A stretch of 64,000 nt of DNA, taken from Sva-07 sp031398325 (GTDB lineage: Bacteria > Actinomycetota > Acidimicrobiia > Acidimicrobiales > Ilumatobacteraceae). The position numbers were made by a program, and so were the translations under genes. Below are positions 26,260 through 34,992 of this stretch, piece by piece (position 1 is the stretch's first letter; each line of letters starts with the position of its first letter). The stretch is taken from contig JANNNB010000072.1 in assembly GCA_031398325.1 (NCBI GenBank), forward strand, positions 1 through 64,000. Direction: 5' to 3'. The notes below the pieces were generated by a model. It saw only the letters and a list, made by a program, of their open reading frames with translations. It made no database searches and was not told where the DNA came from.

Positions 26260-27608
26260 CCGCCTCTCTGACCGTCGGCGATCGACGCCGCGCCGCCCTC
26301 CAGCGACTCCACGGCGACCCCGTCGGTGACATCGTCGCGCCGACACGTACGAACCGGTCGAGCACGGCGACTCCTGTCGCCGTCGCAGGTCGTGGCGCCG
26401 CCGGCACGCGAACGAAGCGCACCAAGCGCGAGCGCACGAGTCCGGCCGCGGCCCGGGCGAGGCTCGGAACGGCTCGTGCCGAGCGTCGCGCATCCGGGCC
26501 CGAAGTACTCGGCCCGCCGACCGGCACGTACTACGCGATCTCCGGTGTGGTCGCCGTGTTCGTGATGCTCGGCCTCGTGATGGTGCTGTCCGCGTCAGCG
26601 GTGACCGAAGCGAACCTGGGCAATTCGCCCTATCGGATCTTCAGTCGCCAGGCCATGTGGGCCGGCCTCGGCCTGATCGCCCTGGTGATCGCCGCCAAGG
26701 TGCCGTACACGCGTTGGCGCCGGCTCATCATTCCCCTGGGTCTGCTCGGTGTGGTGGCGATGTGTCTCCCGTTCGTGCCGGGCGTTGGCGCGAGCGTCAA
26801 CGGTGCCAGTTCGTGGATCCGTGTCGGCGGTCTCAGCATGCAGCCGTCCGAATTCCTCAAGTTGGCCGTCGTGGTGTTGGCAGCCGACCTGCTGGCACGG
26901 CGGCCGGAGGACGTGGTCGATGCGCGACGTGCGATCGTGCCGATCTCGCTCGTCGCCGGTATCGGCGCCGGGTTGTGTCTGGCACAGGGCGACCTCGGGT
27001 CCGCGGTGGTACTCGCCGCGATCGTGTTCTCGGTGGCGTGGATCGCTGGTGTCCCCGTGACCCACCTCCTGACCGTGTGCGCAGCCGGTTCTGCCGTCGC
27101 GCTGCTGTTCGTGGTGTCCAGTCCCCGCCGGCTCGCCCGGTTCACCTCGTTCACGAACGTCGCCGAGGAGAAGGACCACCTCGCCTACCAGATCTACCAG
27201 GGCTACCTGAGCATCGCTTCGGGCGGGCTGACCGGTTCGGGCATCGGCGGCGGCAAGGGCAAACTCGGCTACCTGCCGTACGCCCAGAGCGACTTCATCT
27301 TCGCGGTGATCGCCGACGAACTCGGGTTCGTCGGGACCGCCGCGGTCGTCGGCGGGTTCATCCTGCTCGTCGCGTTCGGGATCCAGACCGCGCTCGCCGC
27401 ACCCGATCGCTTCGGCATGTTGCTCGCCGGCGGGATCGCCACCTGGTTCGGCGTGCAGGCGATCGTCAACCTCGGCGGCGTGGTCGGCCGGCTCCCGGTG
27501 ACGGGCCTGACGTTGCCGTTCTTCTCCGCAGGGGGCAGCTCGCTGTTCGTGAGCATGACCGCAGCCGGTCTGCTGCTGTCGGTGTCGCGGCGGGTCGTTC
27601 GATCGTGA
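26256..27608 (+). CDS. ftsW: SEDS peptidoglycan glycosyltransferase FtsW
   Basis: Lipid II polymerase of the septum, partner of FtsI. 450 residues. About 85 residues of basic, Ala/Arg/Thr-rich cytoplasmic tail come first, then about ten membrane helices. Diagnostic loops: GASSWIRVGGLSMQPSEFLKLA (short part quoted), AQGDLGSAVVL, the long extracytoplasmic loop with the catalytic Asp region (YQGYLSIASGGLTGSGIGGG), AQSDFIFAVIADELGF and TGLTLPFFSAGGSSL. ATG start overlapping murD; stop overlaps murG. Confidence 0.94.
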   Translation: MTASLTVGDRRRAALQRLHGDPVGDIVAPTRTNRSSTATPVAVAGRGAAGTRTKRTKRERTSPAAARARLGTARAERRASGPEVLGPPTGTYYAISGVVAVFVMLGLVMVLSASAVTEANLGNSPYRIFSRQAMWAGLGLIALVIAAKVPYTRWRRLIIPLGLLGVVAMCLPFVPGVGASVNGASSWIRVGGLSMQPSEFLKLAVVVLAADLLARRPEDVVDARRAIVPISLVAGIGAGLCLAQGDLGSAVVLAAIVFSVAWIAGVPVTHLLTVCAAGSAVALLFVVSSPRRLARFTSFTNVAEEKDHLAYQIYQGYLSIASGGLTGSGIGGGKGKLGYLPYAQSDFIFAVIADELGFVGTAAVVGGFILLVAFGIQTALAAPDRFGMLLAGGIATWFGVQAIVNLGGVVGRLPVTGLTLPFFSAGGSSLFVSMTAAGLLLSVSRRVVRS

Positions 27609-28759
27609 CCGGCGCGACGGACGCGACGGACGCGGCCGGGGCGACCGGCGTTGCGTGCTTCGCGGTCGTCGCAGGCGGCGGAACCGCCGGACACGTCCTG
27701 CCAGCGCTCGCGGTCGCCGATGCGCTGGTCGCCGCGGGGCACGCCCCGGAAACGGTTCACTACGTCGGCGCCCGACGAGGGATCGAGACGCGCCTGCTGC
27801 CGGACACGCTCTACCCGCACACATTCCTCGACGTGGTCGGATTCCAGCGAGGCCTCGACCGTCGCAACCTCGGCTTCGTTCCGAAGATGGTGTCCGCCAC
27901 TCGTGAGATGATCGGCGTCATGCGAGACCGAACGCCGTCGGTGGTGGTCTCGGTCGGGGGGTACGCCAGCATGCCCGCCGTGTTCGCAGCCAGGCGGCTC
28001 GGGATTCCCGTCGTGGTCGTCTCCTACGACCGCACCCCCGGGCGGGCGAGCAAACTCGCCGCCCGGTGGGCGGCGGCGTGTGCGGTTGCATTTCCCGGCT
28101 CCACACTGCCGCGTGCCGAGATCACCGGGGCACCGGTACGTCAAGCGGTCCTCGACGTCGATCGGGTCGGCGGCCGTGCCGGAGCGCGGGCCGGGTTGGG
28201 CATTCCGAGCGATCGGTTCCTGATCGTGGTGATGGGTGGTTCCCTCGGGTCCGGCGTGCTGAACGATGCGATCCGCGGCTATCTGGCGGATCATCTCGAC
28301 GACTCCGGGCTCGCGGTCTACCAGATCGCCGGCGAGCGTTTCACCGCCGGCATCGAGTCGGTCGACCACGCGCCCGATGGTGTGTTCCACCGCGTCGTTG
28401 GCTTCGAGCCCGACATGCCGGCGCTCTATGCAGCCGCCGACCTGCTGGTCGGCCGCGGCGGGGCGAGCACGGTGCACGAGGTCGCCGTGACCGGCATCCC
28501 GGCCATCCTCGTGCCGTGGTCGGGCGCAACCGACGGACATCAGCGGGACAACATCGCGTGGTTGACCGACGTCAACGGCGCCGTGATGGTGACCGACGAC
28601 GAGATCGCGAGTCTCGGCACCCGTATCGACTGGCTCCGGTCCGACCCGCTCGCACGGGAGCTCCTGGCCGAAGCCGCGTACGAGTGCGGTTCCGTCCACC
28701 GCAGTGGCGCCTTGGCCGGTTTGATCGAACGCGTGGCCATAACATCTCGTCCATCGTGA
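27605..28759 (+). CDS. murG: UDP-GlcNAc:lipid I N-acetylglucosaminyltransferase MurG
   Basis: Makes lipid II at the inner face of the membrane; 384 residues, GT-B fold. AGGGTAGHVLPALAVADAL (donor-side Gly loop), SVGGYASMPAVFAA, AFPGSTLPRAEITGAPVR, VMGGSLGSGVLND and RGGASTVHEVAVTGIPA identify it. Odd feature: the usual HEQN-x-x-x-G-x-x-N segment in the N-terminal domain reads SYDRTPGRASK, and the canonical GNPVR reads GAPVR. The first residues come from a 9-bp tandem repeat (27614-27631, TDATDA). GTG start overlaps ftsW; stop overlaps murC. Confidence 0.9.
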   Translation: MTGATDATDAAGATGVACFAVVAGGGTAGHVLPALAVADALVAAGHAPETVHYVGARRGIETRLLPDTLYPHTFLDVVGFQRGLDRRNLGFVPKMVSATREMIGVMRDRTPSVVVSVGGYASMPAVFAARRLGIPVVVVSYDRTPGRASKLAARWAAACAVAFPGSTLPRAEITGAPVRQAVLDVDRVGGRAGARAGLGIPSDRFLIVVMGGSLGSGVLNDAIRGYLADHLDDSGLAVYQIAGERFTAGIESVDHAPDGVFHRVVGFEPDMPALYAAADLLVGRGGASTVHEVAVTGIPAILVPWSGATDGHQRDNIAWLTDVNGAVMVTDDEIASLGTRIDWLRSDPLARELLAEAAYECGSVHRSGALAGLIERVAITSRPS

Positions 28760-30156
28760 CCCCTTCGAATCCTCCCGCGACGTTCGACCTCAGCGCGCCA
28801 CGCCGTCTCCACGTGGTGGGTGTCGGCGGCCCTGGCATGAGTGCGATCGCGATCGCGCTGGCCGAGATGGGTCACACCGTCTCGGGATCGGATCTGCGGG
28901 AGCATCCGGTGCTCGAGCGGGTTCGCGCCGCCGGTGTGGCCGTCACGGTCGGCCACGACCGTTCGGCCGTACACGGCGTCGACGCCGTCACCGCCTCCAC
29001 CGCGATACCCGAACGCAACATCGAACTCGACGAGGCTCGTTCCATCGGCGTGCGGGTGCTGCGACGCGCCGGGATGCTCGCGGCGATCTGCGCCGAGGCC
29101 CGCTCGCTCGGCGTCGCCGGGACGCACGGCAAGACGACGACGACATCCATGCTGATGCTGATCCTCGCCGAAGCGGGCTTGCGCCCGAGCTTCGTCGTCG
29201 GTGGCGATGTCACCGACGTGGGGACCGGCGCACAGTGGACCGGCTCGCAATGGTTCGTCGTCGAGGCCGACGAGAGCGACGGCACACATCTGGAGTTGCC
29301 ACTCTTCGGCACCATCCTGACGAACGTCGAGGTCGACCACCTCGACCACTACGGATCCTTCGAGGGCATCGTCGACGGTTTCGATCGGTACCTCGGTCAG
29401 ATCTCCGGACCGAAGGTCGTGTGCGGCGACGATCCGATCGCCGCCGGACTCGCCGCCCGTCATGGGGCGGTGACGTATGGGCTGTCCGCCGATGTCGACG
29501 TGCGCGCCGTCGACGTCACTGCCACCACCGGCGCATTCACGTTCACGATGGTGCGCGACGGACAGCGGCTCGTCGACGTCGAGCTCCCGCTGCGCGGCGT
29601 GCACAACGTCGTGAATGCCACGGGTGCCGCGGCGATGGCGTTGGAGATCGGCGTGGAACCTGCCGTGATCGCTCGATCCCTCGCGAAGTTCGGTGGCGTC
29701 GCCCGACGATTCGACATCCGCGGCGTCGACGCCGGGGGGACGTTCGTCGACGACTACGCCCACCTTCCGAGCGAGATCTCAGCAGTCCTCGCAGCGGCCC
29801 GGAGCAGTGGTGACGGCTGGCAGCGCGTGATCTCGGTGTTCCAGCCCAACCGGTACAACCGGATCGCGGAGATCTGGGCGGACTACGCCGACGCCTTCGT
29901 CGACGCGGACGTGGTCGTGCTCACCGACATCTACGCATCGGGAACGACGCCCATTCCGGGAGTGACCGGCAAGCTGCTGGTGAACGCCGTCGCCGACACC
30001 CATCCCGAGCAACGTCTCGTCTGGCTCCCTCGCCGCGAGGATCTCGTCCGGTTCGTTGCCGGCGAGGTTCGTTCGGGCGATGTCTGCATCTCGATGGGCT
30101 GCGGTGACATCGCAACATTTCCGACCGAGGTGCTCGATGCCCGACGCGCGAGTTGA
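28756..30156 (+). CDS. murC: UDP-MurNAc--L-alanine ligase MurC
   Basis: First amino-acid ligase of the pathway; 466 residues. RLHVVGVGGPGMSAIA (17-32) binds UDP, GVAGTHGKTTTTSML (119-133) is the ATP loop, EADESDGTHLEL and TNVEVDHLDHYGS carry metal and substrate contacts, and HNVVNATGAAAMA and ARRFDIRG mark the C-terminal domain. Note VDDYAHLPSE where many homologues have DDYAHHPTE. GTG start overlapping murG; a 20-base overlap with murB at the 3' end. Confidence 0.95.
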   Translation: MTPSNPPATFDLSAPRRLHVVGVGGPGMSAIAIALAEMGHTVSGSDLREHPVLERVRAAGVAVTVGHDRSAVHGVDAVTASTAIPERNIELDEARSIGVRVLRRAGMLAAICAEARSLGVAGTHGKTTTTSMLMLILAEAGLRPSFVVGGDVTDVGTGAQWTGSQWFVVEADESDGTHLELPLFGTILTNVEVDHLDHYGSFEGIVDGFDRYLGQISGPKVVCGDDPIAAGLAARHGAVTYGLSADVDVRAVDVTATTGAFTFTMVRDGQRLVDVELPLRGVHNVVNATGAAAMALEIGVEPAVIARSLAKFGGVARRFDIRGVDAGGTFVDDYAHLPSEISAVLAAARSSGDGWQRVISVFQPNRYNRIAEIWADYADAFVDADVVVLTDIYASGTTPIPGVTGKLLVNAVADTHPEQRLVWLPRREDLVRFVAGEVRSGDVCISMGCGDIATFPTEVLDARRAS

Positions 30157-31126
30157 CACCTGCGCTGCCGTCGACGCGGCCCTGGCCGCACTCGGACCGG
30201 TCGGGGAACGTGACGTTCCGATCGGCGCGCTGACGACCTATCGCGTGGGCGGTAGCGCCGCCGTCCTGGCTCGAGTCGGTTCGCTGGATGATCTCGAACG
30301 AGTCGGGAATGCGATGCGGGTGTCCGGTTTGCCGGTCGTGATCCTCGGACGAGGGTCGAACATGCTCGTCGCCGACGGCGGCTATGCCGGCATCGTCGTC
30401 TCCGCGACAGCGCTGACCGACACGTTCGACATCGACGCCGAACGGGCCGAGGTGCGGGCGGGATCCTCGGTGCCCCTGCCCGTCCTCGCCCGTCAGTGCG
30501 CCGCCCGGGGCCTGACCGGCTTCGAGTGGGCCGTCGGGGTTCCGGGGTCGATCGGTGGCGCGGTCCGCATGAACGCCGGAGGGCACGGCTCCGACATCGC
30601 CGCATCCCTCGTCGAGGTCACGATCGCCGATCTCCTCGGACCACATCCCGGTCGACCGGAGGTCAAGTCGGCGAGCGAACTACAGCTCCGGTTCCGGGGG
30701 AGCGGTATCGGCGCGTCCCACCTGGTCATCGACGCTCTGCTGCGGCTCGCGCCGGGCTCGCGGAACATCGCCGAGTCCGAGATCAGCGAGGTGGTGGCGT
30801 GGCGGCGCGCCAATCAGCCCGGGGGTCAGAACGCCGGATCGGTGTTCGTCAACCCCGTTCCCGGCGAGGTCAGTGCCGGAGCGCTCATCGACCAGTGTGG
30901 CTTGAGGGGTCTGCGCCTCGGGACCGCGCAGGTGTCCGACAAGCACGCGAACTTCATCCAGGCCGACGAGGGCGGATCGGCCGATGACGTGTACCGCCTG
31001 ATGGCGTTGGTGCGCCAACGTGTCATCGACGCCACCGGCTACGCGCTGCGAAGCGAGATCCGCCTCCTCGGGTTCGACCAGCACGGGTTCGACGAGCACG
31101 CATTCGACCAGCAGGAGCAAGGTTGA
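30137..31126 (+). CDS. murB: UDP-N-acetylenolpyruvoylglucosamine reductase MurB
   Basis: FAD- and NADPH-dependent reduction giving UDP-MurNAc; 329 residues. TTYRVGG, LGRGSNMLVADGGYAG (FAD site), WAVGVPGSIGGAVRMNAGGHG, GQNAGSVFVNP (catalytic Ser), LRLGTAQVSDKHANFI and the late Glu in RSEIRLLG are family landmarks. The ATG at 30137 lies inside murC. The last 15 codons are an imperfect 15-bp tandem repeat (31073-31117; FDQHG, FDEHA, FDQQE). In mycobacteria murB is not in this cluster; here it sits between murC and ftsQ. Confidence 0.94.
   Translation: MPDARVDTCAAVDAALAALGPVGERDVPIGALTTYRVGGSAAVLARVGSLDDLERVGNAMRVSGLPVVILGRGSNMLVADGGYAGIVVSATALTDTFDIDAERAEVRAGSSVPLPVLARQCAARGLTGFEWAVGVPGSIGGAVRMNAGGHGSDIAASLVEVTIADLLGPHPGRPEVKSASELQLRFRGSGIGASHLVIDALLRLAPGSRNIAESEISEVVAWRRANQPGGQNAGSVFVNPVPGEVSAGALIDQCGLRGLRLGTAQVSDKHANFIQADEGGSADDVYRLMALVRQRVIDATGYALRSEIRLLGFDQHGFDEHAFDQQEQG
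31073..31117 (+). repeat. 15-bp tandem repeat, three copies, at the murB 3' end
   Basis: Units at 31073, 31088 and 31103 each begin TTCGAC and encode FDQHG, FDEHA and FDQQE. In frame, just before the stop codon. Confidence 0.85.
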
Positions 31127-32232
31127 TGCTCGGCTCGAAACGACGCAAGGCCAAGGCCGAAGCCGCCAAGATCGGCGCCGGCGACGTCGGGCGCGAGTCG
31201 GCCGTGACGATCGTGCCCCCGCCGTCGGGGGCCGCTGCCCAGCAGACCCAGTCGACCGTGGCGAACCCGGCTGTGCTGGGAGAACTGTCCGCTGCGTTCG
31301 GTACGCGATCGACCATCACGATCGGGGGCGACGACGAACTTCCCGATGCCGTCTATCTCGACGACGAGTTGGAGCGAGGGGTCGCCACCGGTGCCACGTT
31401 GTTCATCGACGACGACGGATCCGAGGACGCCGTCGCGCCGAAGGAGGCCTCGACCCGGGGCATCGAGCCGCGGTTGCGCCAACGTCGCATCGGTGTCCGT
31501 CGGGCCGAGAGCCGGCGCCGGCTCAGGTGGCTGGTCATCGGCGGTGTCGTGCTGCTGCTCGTCGTCGCCGTCCTCGCCGTCCTGGGGTCGTCCCTGTTCG
31601 CCGTCGACGATGTGCAGGTCAACGGCAACGTGTACACCAACGCCGACCGGCTCCAGGAGGTCGTCGACGACCTGATCGGCACGCCGGTCCTGCTCGTCGA
31701 CACCGAGCAGGCCGAGGCGGATCTCGAGGCCATCCCATGGGTCGAAGACGCCCGGGTGAGCACGACGTTCCCGAATTCGGCAACGATCGAACTGCGCGAG
31801 CGAAAGCCACTCGTGGCGATGGCAGGTGCCGACGGTCTCAGCCGGGTTCTCGACCGCGACGGCCGGGTGCTCGATTCGATCGAAGGCGAGCCGGTCGCGC
31901 TCGTGTGGATCAGCGGGCCCGGAACCCTCGACACCGGCGTCGGCGGCACGGCCTCGATCGGTTACTCCTCTGCCGCATCGCTCGTCACCAAGCTCACACC
32001 GACGATCAGGTCGCGCGTCGAGTCGATGATGGTCACTCCCGATGGAGCCGACCTCGTCCTGATGCTCACCGGGGTCGACGCCAACCCCGCGATCGAGGTC
32101 CGGTTCGGTTCGGCCATCGGCGACAACGAGCAGATCGCCAAGCTCGTCCGGCTCGAACGCAAGCTCGAGGACGTCGGCGCCGACCCGATCTCGGTGATCG
32201 ACGTGTCGACGAGCGAGGTCACCGTACGGTGA
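31126..32232 (+). CDS. ftsQ: Division protein FtsQ/DivIB
   Basis: 368 residues. A 133-residue cytoplasmic part, acidic in the middle and basic near the membrane, one membrane helix (about 134-155), then a POTRA domain starting LFAVDDVQVNGNVYTNADRL and continuing through PWVEDARVSTTFPNSATIELRERKPL (partly quoted), and the FtsQ C-terminal region. FtsQ recruits FtsL and the synthase to the Z-ring. The ATG at 31126 overlaps the murB stop (TGATG). Its stop is followed by a 145-bp gap before ftsZ, the first real break in the cluster. Confidence 0.9.
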   Translation: MLGSKRRKAKAEAAKIGAGDVGRESAVTIVPPPSGAAAQQTQSTVANPAVLGELSAAFGTRSTITIGGDDELPDAVYLDDELERGVATGATLFIDDDGSEDAVAPKEASTRGIEPRLRQRRIGVRRAESRRRLRWLVIGGVVLLLVVAVLAVLGSSLFAVDDVQVNGNVYTNADRLQEVVDDLIGTPVLLVDTEQAEADLEAIPWVEDARVSTTFPNSATIELRERKPLVAMAGADGLSRVLDRDGRVLDSIEGEPVALVWISGPGTLDTGVGGTASIGYSSAASLVTKLTPTIRSRVESMMVTPDGADLVLMLTGVDANPAIEVRFGSAIGDNEQIAKLVRLERKLEDVGADPISVIDVSTSEVTVR

Positions 32233-32254
32233 GCGGATGTGACGGGATGCAGGT

Positions 32255-32273
32255 GGGGACGGTTAGCGTCCCC
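32255..32273 (+). other. Perfect stem-loop between ftsQ and ftsZ
   Basis: GGGGACG (32255-32261), loop GTTAG, CGTCCCC (32267-32273): a perfect 7-bp GC-rich stem. No T-tract follows, so attenuation, an RNA-processing site or an operator are all possible. It lies in the leader that would carry ftsZ from any upstream promoter. Confidence 0.5.
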
Positions 32274-32377
32274 GTTCTGATGTCTCAGACCTGGCAGGAT
32301 GTGCGCCAGTCCGCTCCGAGGCAGGAGCCGATGGACCGAATGGAACCAATGAACTCGAAACAATGGAGGATCTGCTG

Positions 32378-33484
32378 ATGGTCGGCGCACCGCAGAACTA
32401 TCTGGCCGTCATCAAGGTCATCGGTGTCGGTGGCGGTGGCGTCAACGCCGTGAACCGCATGATCGACGCCGGCTTGAAGGGCGTCGAGTTCATCGCCGTC
32501 AACACCGACGCACAGGCGCTGCTGATGAGTGACGCCGACGTGAAGCTCGACGTCGGACGTGATCTGACCAGGGGTCTGGGTGCCGGGAGCGATCCCGAAG
32601 TCGGCCGTGCTGCGGCCGAAGCCCACCACGACGAGATCGAAGAGATGGTGCGCGGCGCCGACATGGTGTTCATCACCGCCGGCGAAGGTGGTGGCACCGG
32701 CACCGGTGCAGCACCGGTCATCGCCGAGATCGCTCGTGAGGCCGGTGCGCTCACGATCGGCGTGGTCACGCGTCCGTTCTCGTTCGAGGGTCGCCGCCGC
32801 GCCGTGCAGGCCGACAACGGCGTGCAGCGGTTGAAGGAGAAGGTCGACACGTTGATCGTCATCCCGAACGATCGATTGCTCACGGTCGCCAACGACAAGA
32901 CGAGCGTGCTCAACGCCTTCAAGATGGCCGACGAGGTCCTGTTGCAGGGTGTTTCCGGCATCACCGGCCTCATCACCACCCCGGGCCTGATCAACACCGA
33001 CTTCGCCGACGTGAAGATGGTGCTCTCGAACGCCGGCTCGGCCCTGATGGGCATCGGTCAGGCGAGCGGCGACGAACGTGCGGTCTCGGCCGCCAAGGCC
33101 GCCATCTCGAGCCCGCTCCTCGAATCGGCGATCGACGGCGCTCGCGGCGTGCTGCTCAACATCACCGGCCCGTCGAGCATGGGGCTCTTCGAGATGAACG
33201 CGGCAGCCGAGATCATCCACGCAGTCGCACATCAGGACGCCAACATCATCTTCGGTACGGTCATCGACGACGAGATGGGCGACGAGGTCCGCATCACGGT
33301 CATCGCCGCTGGCTTCGATCGGGTCGACGGTCCGCCGACCGGCGGGCGTGCCCCGCTGTCGAACGACAACTCGCCGCGAACGTCGGCCACCCGGATCACC
33401 GAGCTGTTCGGCGACACCGAGGCGGACGATCCGCTCGACACCGACGACGACGACGACTTCGACGTTCCGTCGTTCCTGAAGTAG
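32378..33484 (+). CDS. ftsZ: Cell division GTPase FtsZ
   Basis: Tubulin-like GTPase forming the Z-ring; 368 residues. IKVIGVGGGGVNAV, the tubulin signature GGGTGTG (104-110), NTDFADVKMVL (T7 loop with catalytic Asp) and the C-terminal peptide DDFDVPSFLK, which binds SepF and other partners, are all intact; the linker is short and acidic. ATG 32378 has an excellent Shine-Dalgarno (GGAGGA, 32365-32370) 7 nt upstream; an in-frame ATG at 32363 would place that SD inside the coding region and is rejected. Confidence 0.97.
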   Translation: MVGAPQNYLAVIKVIGVGGGGVNAVNRMIDAGLKGVEFIAVNTDAQALLMSDADVKLDVGRDLTRGLGAGSDPEVGRAAAEAHHDEIEEMVRGADMVFITAGEGGGTGTGAAPVIAEIAREAGALTIGVVTRPFSFEGRRRAVQADNGVQRLKEKVDTLIVIPNDRLLTVANDKTSVLNAFKMADEVLLQGVSGITGLITTPGLINTDFADVKMVLSNAGSALMGIGQASGDERAVSAAKAAISSPLLESAIDGARGVLLNITGPSSMGLFEMNAAAEIIHAVAHQDANIIFGTVIDDEMGDEVRITVIAAGFDRVDGPPTGGRAPLSNDNSPRTSATRITELFGDTEADDPLDTDDDDDFDVPSFLK

Positions 33485-33501
33485 CCGGACGGCTGACCGC
33501 C

Positions 33502-34236
33502 GTGCTCGAGCTGTACCGAGATGTGGTCGGCTCGCGCGTCCTGCACGTCGTCGTGACCGAGCGAACGGATGGCGACCAGCGTCCCGACCGAGACACCGCT
33601 GCCGGCGCGACCGGACGGGCGATTCGACAGCGCGAGTTGACCGGGTCCGACTGGTCGATGGTCGCCGAGGAGCACGGCGTCGGCGTCGTCGATCTCGACG
33701 TGCCCGCTCCGAGCCCACAGGTGTTGGCCGCCGGCGACGTCCTGGTCACGCAGCGGCCCGACGTGCATCTGGCGATCTGGGCGGGTGACTGCGCCCCCCT
33801 CGTGCTGTGTGGAGCGTCCGGCACGCTGATTGCTGTCCACGCCGGATGGCGCGGGTTGGCCGCAGGCATCGTCAACACTGCGATCGCCCGCTTCGACGAG
33901 CGCGACGACACGGTCGCGCGCGCCGTGCTCGGCCCCTGCATCCACGTCGAGTGTTACGAGTTCGGTGCCGAGGACCTCCTCGCCGTGGCGGCCGGCGTCG
34001 GCGTGCCGGCCGGTGAGATCACCGGGTCGACATCCGACGGTCTCACGCGCCTCGACGTCCCCGCCGCAGTCGCTGCGGCTCTCCGGCGCCATCGGATCGA
34101 TCTCGACGTCGTCGGTCCGTGTACGTCCTGCGACGCGCGCTGGTTCTCGCACAGGGCGCGTGCGGAAGAGGAACGCCACGCGCTGGTCGCCTGGACGACG
34201 TCGGTGGGATCGAGCATGGGAACATCGACGTCATGA
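33502..34236 (+). CDS. pgeF: Peptidoglycan editing factor PgeF (YfiH/laccase-domain)
   Basis: 244 residues of the former multicopper-oxidase-like YfiH family, now known in E. coli as a muropeptide amidase that removes wrongly inserted L-Ser. The Zn/active-site residues are in AGDCAPLVL, LIAVHAGWRGLAAG (His) and LGPCIHVECYEFG (Cys, His), with the late CTSCDARWFSHR segment. GTG start 17 bases after ftsZ; stop overlaps the yggS-type gene (ATGA). The same ftsZ-pgeF-yggS-sepF order is seen in mycobacteria. Confidence 0.9.
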   Translation: MLELYRDVVGSRVLHVVVTERTDGDQRPDRDTAAGATGRAIRQRELTGSDWSMVAEEHGVGVVDLDVPAPSPQVLAAGDVLVTQRPDVHLAIWAGDCAPLVLCGASGTLIAVHAGWRGLAAGIVNTAIARFDERDDTVARAVLGPCIHVECYEFGAEDLLAVAAGVGVPAGEITGSTSDGLTRLDVPAAVAAALRRHRIDLDVVGPCTSCDARWFSHRARAEEERHALVAWTTSVGSSMGTSTS

Positions 34237-34886
34237 CCGATGTGGCGGCGAACCTGCTGGCCATCCGGGAGCGGATCGCCTCGGTCGACCGTCGCTGGAC
34301 ACATCCTGTCGCCATCGTCGCGGTCACGAAGGGTTTCGGTCCCGAGGCGATCGGGCGCGCCGTCGACGGGGGAGCGAGGACGATCGGCGAGAACTATGCC
34401 CAGGAGCTGTTGAGCAAGCGCGAGACGATCGAGCGACTGCATCCGACGGTCCACTTCATCGGCAACCTGCAGACGAACAAGGTCCGCCAGCTCGTCGGGC
34501 TCGTCGACGTCTGGTCGAGTCTCGACCGCCGATCGATCGTCGACGAGGTCGCCAAGCGTGCACCGGGCGCGAGTGTGCTGATCCAGGTCAATTCGACGGG
34601 GGAGAGCGGCAAGTCGGGCTGTACCCCTGACCAGGTCGGTGGCCTGGTCGGTCATGCACGGGAGGTAGGCCTCGAGGTGAGCGGTCTCATGACCGTCGGT
34701 CCGACGAGCGGCGACCCTGGTGAGACGCGCGCCGCATTCGCGACGACCCGGGCCCTCGTCGACGATCTCGGACTCGTCGAGTGCTCGATGGGCATGAGCG
34801 GGGACCTCGAGCTCGCGGTAGCTGCTGGATCGACGCAGGTCCGCATCGGCACGGCCCTCTTCGGCCCGCGCCCACCCAAACCCTGA
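34233..34886 (+). CDS. YggS-family PLP-binding protein
   Basis: PLP homeostasis protein of 217 residues, single alanine-racemase-like barrel. The PLP lysine is K33 in VAIVAVTKGF; GENYAQELLSK, HFIGNLQTNKVR, IQVNSTGESGKSG and CSMGMSGDLELAVAAGST are conserved family segments. It has no demonstrated enzymatic activity in homologues and is thought to buffer free PLP. ATG start overlaps pgeF. Confidence 0.92.
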   Translation: MTDVAANLLAIRERIASVDRRWTHPVAIVAVTKGFGPEAIGRAVDGGARTIGENYAQELLSKRETIERLHPTVHFIGNLQTNKVRQLVGLVDVWSSLDRRSIVDEVAKRAPGASVLIQVNSTGESGKSGCTPDQVGGLVGHAREVGLEVSGLMTVGPTSGDPGETRAAFATTRALVDDLGLVECSMGMSGDLELAVAAGSTQVRIGTALFGPRPPKP

Positions 34887-34992
34887 GTTGGCCTGTGGGC
34901 GGCGCGGGAGGGGCGGGGCCGGCCGGGCGTCTCGGGGCTGTCCACTTGGAATCGGTGGGCGTGCACTATCCTCCGGCACGCAGGAGGATTGC

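Noticed and set aside
32363..32377. Upstream in-frame ATG for ftsZ
   Set aside because: It would place the GGAGGA Shine-Dalgarno inside the coding region; ATG 32378 has the ideal spacing and the canonical N-terminus.
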